20,707 nucleotides of DNA, taken from the NCBI GenBank assembly GCA_000277445.1, contig AJWJ01000435.1:1-20707 (forward strand), written 5' to 3'. The stretch comes from Polysphondylium violaceum. Lineage: Eukaryota > Evosea > Eumycetozoa > Dictyosteliales > Dictyosteliaceae. Made by a program: the position numbers and the translations under genes. This document shows, piece by piece, positions 19,057-20,707 of this stretch. The first letter of the stretch is position 1. Every line of letters starts with the position of its first letter. A model generated the notes under the pieces. It searched no databases and was not told the origin of the DNA. It was given only the letters and a program-made list of their open reading frames with translations.

Positions 19057-19145
19057 CATTCATTCAGTTTATACCTTTGAAATAATTGTAAATAAATAAA
19101 TAAATATATTTAATCAAATAACCAAGAATCATTTAATTGTAAATT

Positions 19146-19522
19146 CTATGACATCTGTGACATTTTGTCATCTATCGGGATAGCAATGTCCATACTAAAA
19201 GGAGTTTGTGTACTCAAAAATAGAATTAGATAGATGAGGATAAAATGAAAATCCGAGATCTAAGCTTTATATACCCATTAAAGGCTTTAATATTAAAATG
19301 TAACCAATTCCGAGATTGGTCACCTTTTAGAAATCTGTCTTTCAAATTTATTAAAGGTGATATAGGTCGTTGCAAAGCTATATTGTATAGATCTTCTCTC
19401 AAGAGTTTATTGAGATGATCAACTAACAGTTCATCCTGTCTCATTATTGGTCCGATCCCCAGCTCTTTAAAGTTGATGGAACAAAGAGAGCAAGTATGGT
19501 GTTTGATATTTTCATTAAAAAG
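19146..19522 (-). pseudogene. Decayed coding relic, unrecognised
   Basis: One minus-strand frame runs from 19522 down to a stop at 19226-19228. It reads like real protein (HHTCSLCSINFKELGIGPIM, then RQDELLVDHLNKLLREDLYN, then RNWLHFNIKAFNGYIKLRSR). Near 19250 coding-like sequence goes on in another frame (LSTQTPFSMDIAIPIDDKM) to a TAG at 19146-19148. There is no proper start context and stops lie upstream, so this looks like the 3' part of an old gene with a frameshift. The CxxC pattern near the start could be from a zinc-binding or retroelement protein, but I cannot assign a family. Alternatives are an unspliced exon of a real gene, or chance. Confidence 0.35.
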
Positions 19523-19649
19523 TTATCAATAATTAAATATCTCTTTTCGTTTGGTAATAAAAGAAAAACAGAAATTTAATTAATAAACTAAAAAGAGTTT
19601 TCTAAAATATCTTTGTTAATTTCCTAGCTGCATTAAAATATCTTTAGAT

Positions 19650-19670
19650 GGGTGTGTTGGTTGGGCGTGG
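19650..19670 (+). promoter_or_regulatory. G-box-like element upstream of the secreted Cys-rich gene
   Basis: GGGTGTG (19650-19656) is followed by TTGGGCGTGG (19661-19670), about 200 bp before the start codon. Dictyostelid post-aggregation genes use G/T-rich G boxes of this kind, bound by G-box binding factor (established for D. discoideum prespore genes). Motif match only; control by that factor is inferred. Confidence 0.4.
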
Positions 19671-19774
19671 CTTTTCGGACTCTGTTGGCACAAAAAAAAA
19701 AGAATATTTTCGAAAAGGTTTTAGAAAAAACAAAAAAAAATTAAAAAAAATAGAAATTTAGAAAAAATCAGGTG

Positions 19775-19789
19775 GGTTGCCTGGCAACC
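19775..19789. promoter_or_regulatory. Dyad GGTTGCC-T-GGCAACC, X-box-like
   Basis: A perfect 7-bp dyad with a one-base centre, 80 bp before the start codon of the secreted Cys-rich gene. It matches the half-site pattern of RFX-factor X boxes (GTTGCC...GGCAAC). The high GC content in an AT-rich promoter makes a protein-binding site likely; the factor is unknown. Confidence 0.4.
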
Positions 19790-19868
19790 TATGATTTCGG
19801 AAACCTACAAATCCCCTGCAAAATGAAAAAAATAAATCATTAATTAATATTACACTCTCTCTTTACAC

Positions 19869-20579
19869 ATGAATAAATTATTTGTTATCGCCGCTATTTT
19901 GGCTGTTGTATGCTTTGTTTCAGCTTCAGCCTACGCTCCTAAAAACTCTTGTACTTGTTTCTATCATGATGGTACTACCAAAACCATCCAAGCCGCTGGG
20001 TAAATACTATCATATGATTAACTGGAATATACTTATATATTAATAATCATTATTTAATCACAACAGATATGATTCTTGTTTAGAAAAATGCAATGTTTTG
20101 GGTAATTTAGAAACCCCAACTTGTGATTCCCAATGCACTTGCCAATGCCCACATGCTGTAAGTATAATAGATGTTGTTTTTTAATTCTTTTTCCGATGAG
20201 CAATAGTTTATTAATAGAGATTGCTATTTTATATTTATAGGTCAGAAAATGTAACAACCCACAACCAGATACTCACAGTGCTGGTGGTCACAGTGCTGGT
20301 GGTTCAGCTGGTGGTGCTGGTGCTGGTGGTGCTGGTTCAGCTGGTTCCTCAAGTGACTCAACCTCTGGTTCCTCAGGTTCAGGTTCATGCTCTGGTTCCG
20401 GTGCTTGCACTGGTTCAGGTTCAGGTTCAGGTTCCGGTTCAGGTTCAGGTTCAGGCTCAGGTTCAGGCTCTGGTTCCGGTTCAGGTATGGCTGCTAACCT
20501 CAAGCAACAAGAAATCCGTGACGCTACCTGCACTAAATGCCCATGTGTTAAACAAACCGTCAGCGTTAAATTTGCTTAA
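19869..20579 (+). CDS. Small secreted Cys-rich protein with Gly-Ser repeat (three exons)
   Basis: Exons 19869-19999, 20067-20157 and 20241-20579; introns 20000-20066 (GTAAAT...CAG) and 20158-20240 (GTAAGT...TATAG). Joined, they give 186 residues. Residues 1-21 ([20 protein letters not shown], then A) are a clear signal peptide. A Cys-rich domain (28-78) follows, with [17 protein letters not shown] and KC. Next come His/Gly/Ala/Ser-rich sequence, a (Gly-Ser)n run of about 12 units, and a C-terminal part with CTKCPC ending VSVKFA. I count 14 Cys after the signal peptide. There is no C-terminal hydrophobic tail, so it is probably free, not GPI-anchored. Ser-rich repeats in dictyostelid secreted proteins are often glycosylated, and an extracellular-matrix or sheath role is plausible; I do not recognise the family. 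Only 36 bp separate its stop from the converging gene. Confidence 0.85.
20412..20486 (+). repeat. GGTTCA hexanucleotide repeat coding for Gly-Ser
   Basis: About 12 units of GGTTCA with variants GGTTCC, GGCTCA and GGCTCT; nearly all changes are at third positions and leave Gly-Ser intact. This suggests selection on the protein repeat, whose length may still vary by slippage. Confidence 0.85.
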
Positions 20580-20615
20580 ATAAAATAACTACATTTTATA
20601 TTAGATTAAATACAT

Positions 20616-20707
20616 TTAGAGTTTATTATTTTCATTGATTCTCTTTAGTTTGTTTTCCATTGCAAGGCGTTGTTTCTTTTTATAAAAATGATAAACAACT
20701 GCGGTAG
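20616..20707 (-). CDS. C-terminal end of an unidentified gene cut by the right edge
   Basis: The minus-strand frame from 20705 gives 29 codons and a TAA at 20618-20616: TAVVYHFYKKKQRLAMENKL followed by KRINENNKL. The Lys/Arg/Asn-rich composition, the G/C-containing codons at its start and the sharp drop to AT-only sequence after the stop look like a real gene end. The first residues could be the end of a membrane segment followed by a basic cytosolic tail. Too short to assign. It converges on the secreted Cys-rich gene. Confidence 0.5.
   Translation of the reverse strand, partial: TAVVYHFYKKKQRLAMENKLKRINENNKL

Larger units (their letters stand above)
19057..19868. other. Region between the array and the secreted Cys-rich gene
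   Basis: Copy D's 3' flank (AATAAATAAATAAATA), then the coding relic (19146-19522). After it comes the promoter of the next gene, with a G-box-like motif (19650-19670), A-rich runs, and the dyad GGTTGCC-T-GGCAACC at 19775-19789. A TAATTAATATTAC stretch lies directly before the start codon. Confidence 0.45.

Noticed and set aside
20288-20533. Minus-strand ORF of 81 codons with Pro-Glu repeats
   Set aside because: It is the reverse reading of the Gly-Ser hexanucleotide repeat in the secreted Cys-rich gene, which has a signal peptide, good splice sites and Cys-rich exons on the plus strand.

Overview
The window looks like nuclear DNA of a social amoeba (dictyostelid). It is very AT-rich, with long homopolymer T and A tracts between genes. 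Introns are short, AT-rich GT...TAG introns, there are TATAAATA boxes, and one gene has Asn/Thr/Ser-rich low-complexity protein segments. The proteins are clearly eukaryotic: ARF1, SMC5, TFIIB and ETF-alpha. I cannot name the species; codon choice is less extreme than in the most AT-rich dictyostelids, which hints at another branch of the group (inference).

Left part (1-8076). An alpha-arrestin-like gene (+) enters from the left edge; its reading frame is open well upstream of its first in-frame ATG. Next is an ARF1-type small GTPase (+) in three coding exons, probably with a non-coding first exon and a 0.9 kb 5'-UTR intron. It converges on SMC5 (-), a three-exon gene for one arm of the SMC5/6 DNA-repair complex. 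Middle part (8077-13013). A 1.7 kb gap holds a possible 34-residue membrane peptide, a tandem repeat and two candidate structured elements. It is followed by TFIIB (-, one exon) and the mitochondrial electron-transfer flavoprotein alpha subunit (-, three exons; I rebuilt a tiny presequence exon).

Right part (13014-20707). Four tandem paralogues (+) encode an unusual family. Each has a cleavable-looking signal peptide, then almost directly a P-loop GTPase-like domain, a charged or coiled-coil linker and a C-terminal domain. Apart from signal-peptide cysteines and one extra Cys in copy D, every mature protein has just two Cys, at the same aligned places. This points to G-domain proteins that act in the secretory lumen or outside the cell, and it is the most interesting item here. 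Exchange of sequence blocks between copies and a shared 3' UTR indicate ongoing duplication and conversion. After the array come a decayed coding relic (-), a small secreted Cys-rich/Gly-Ser-repeat protein (+, three exons) with a G-box-like promoter element, and the last 29 codons of a gene (-) that enters from the right edge.

The left and middle genes are ordinary housekeeping genes with no functional link to each other. The right part is accessory: a fast-evolving secreted gene family, a gene relic and a secreted Cys-rich protein.
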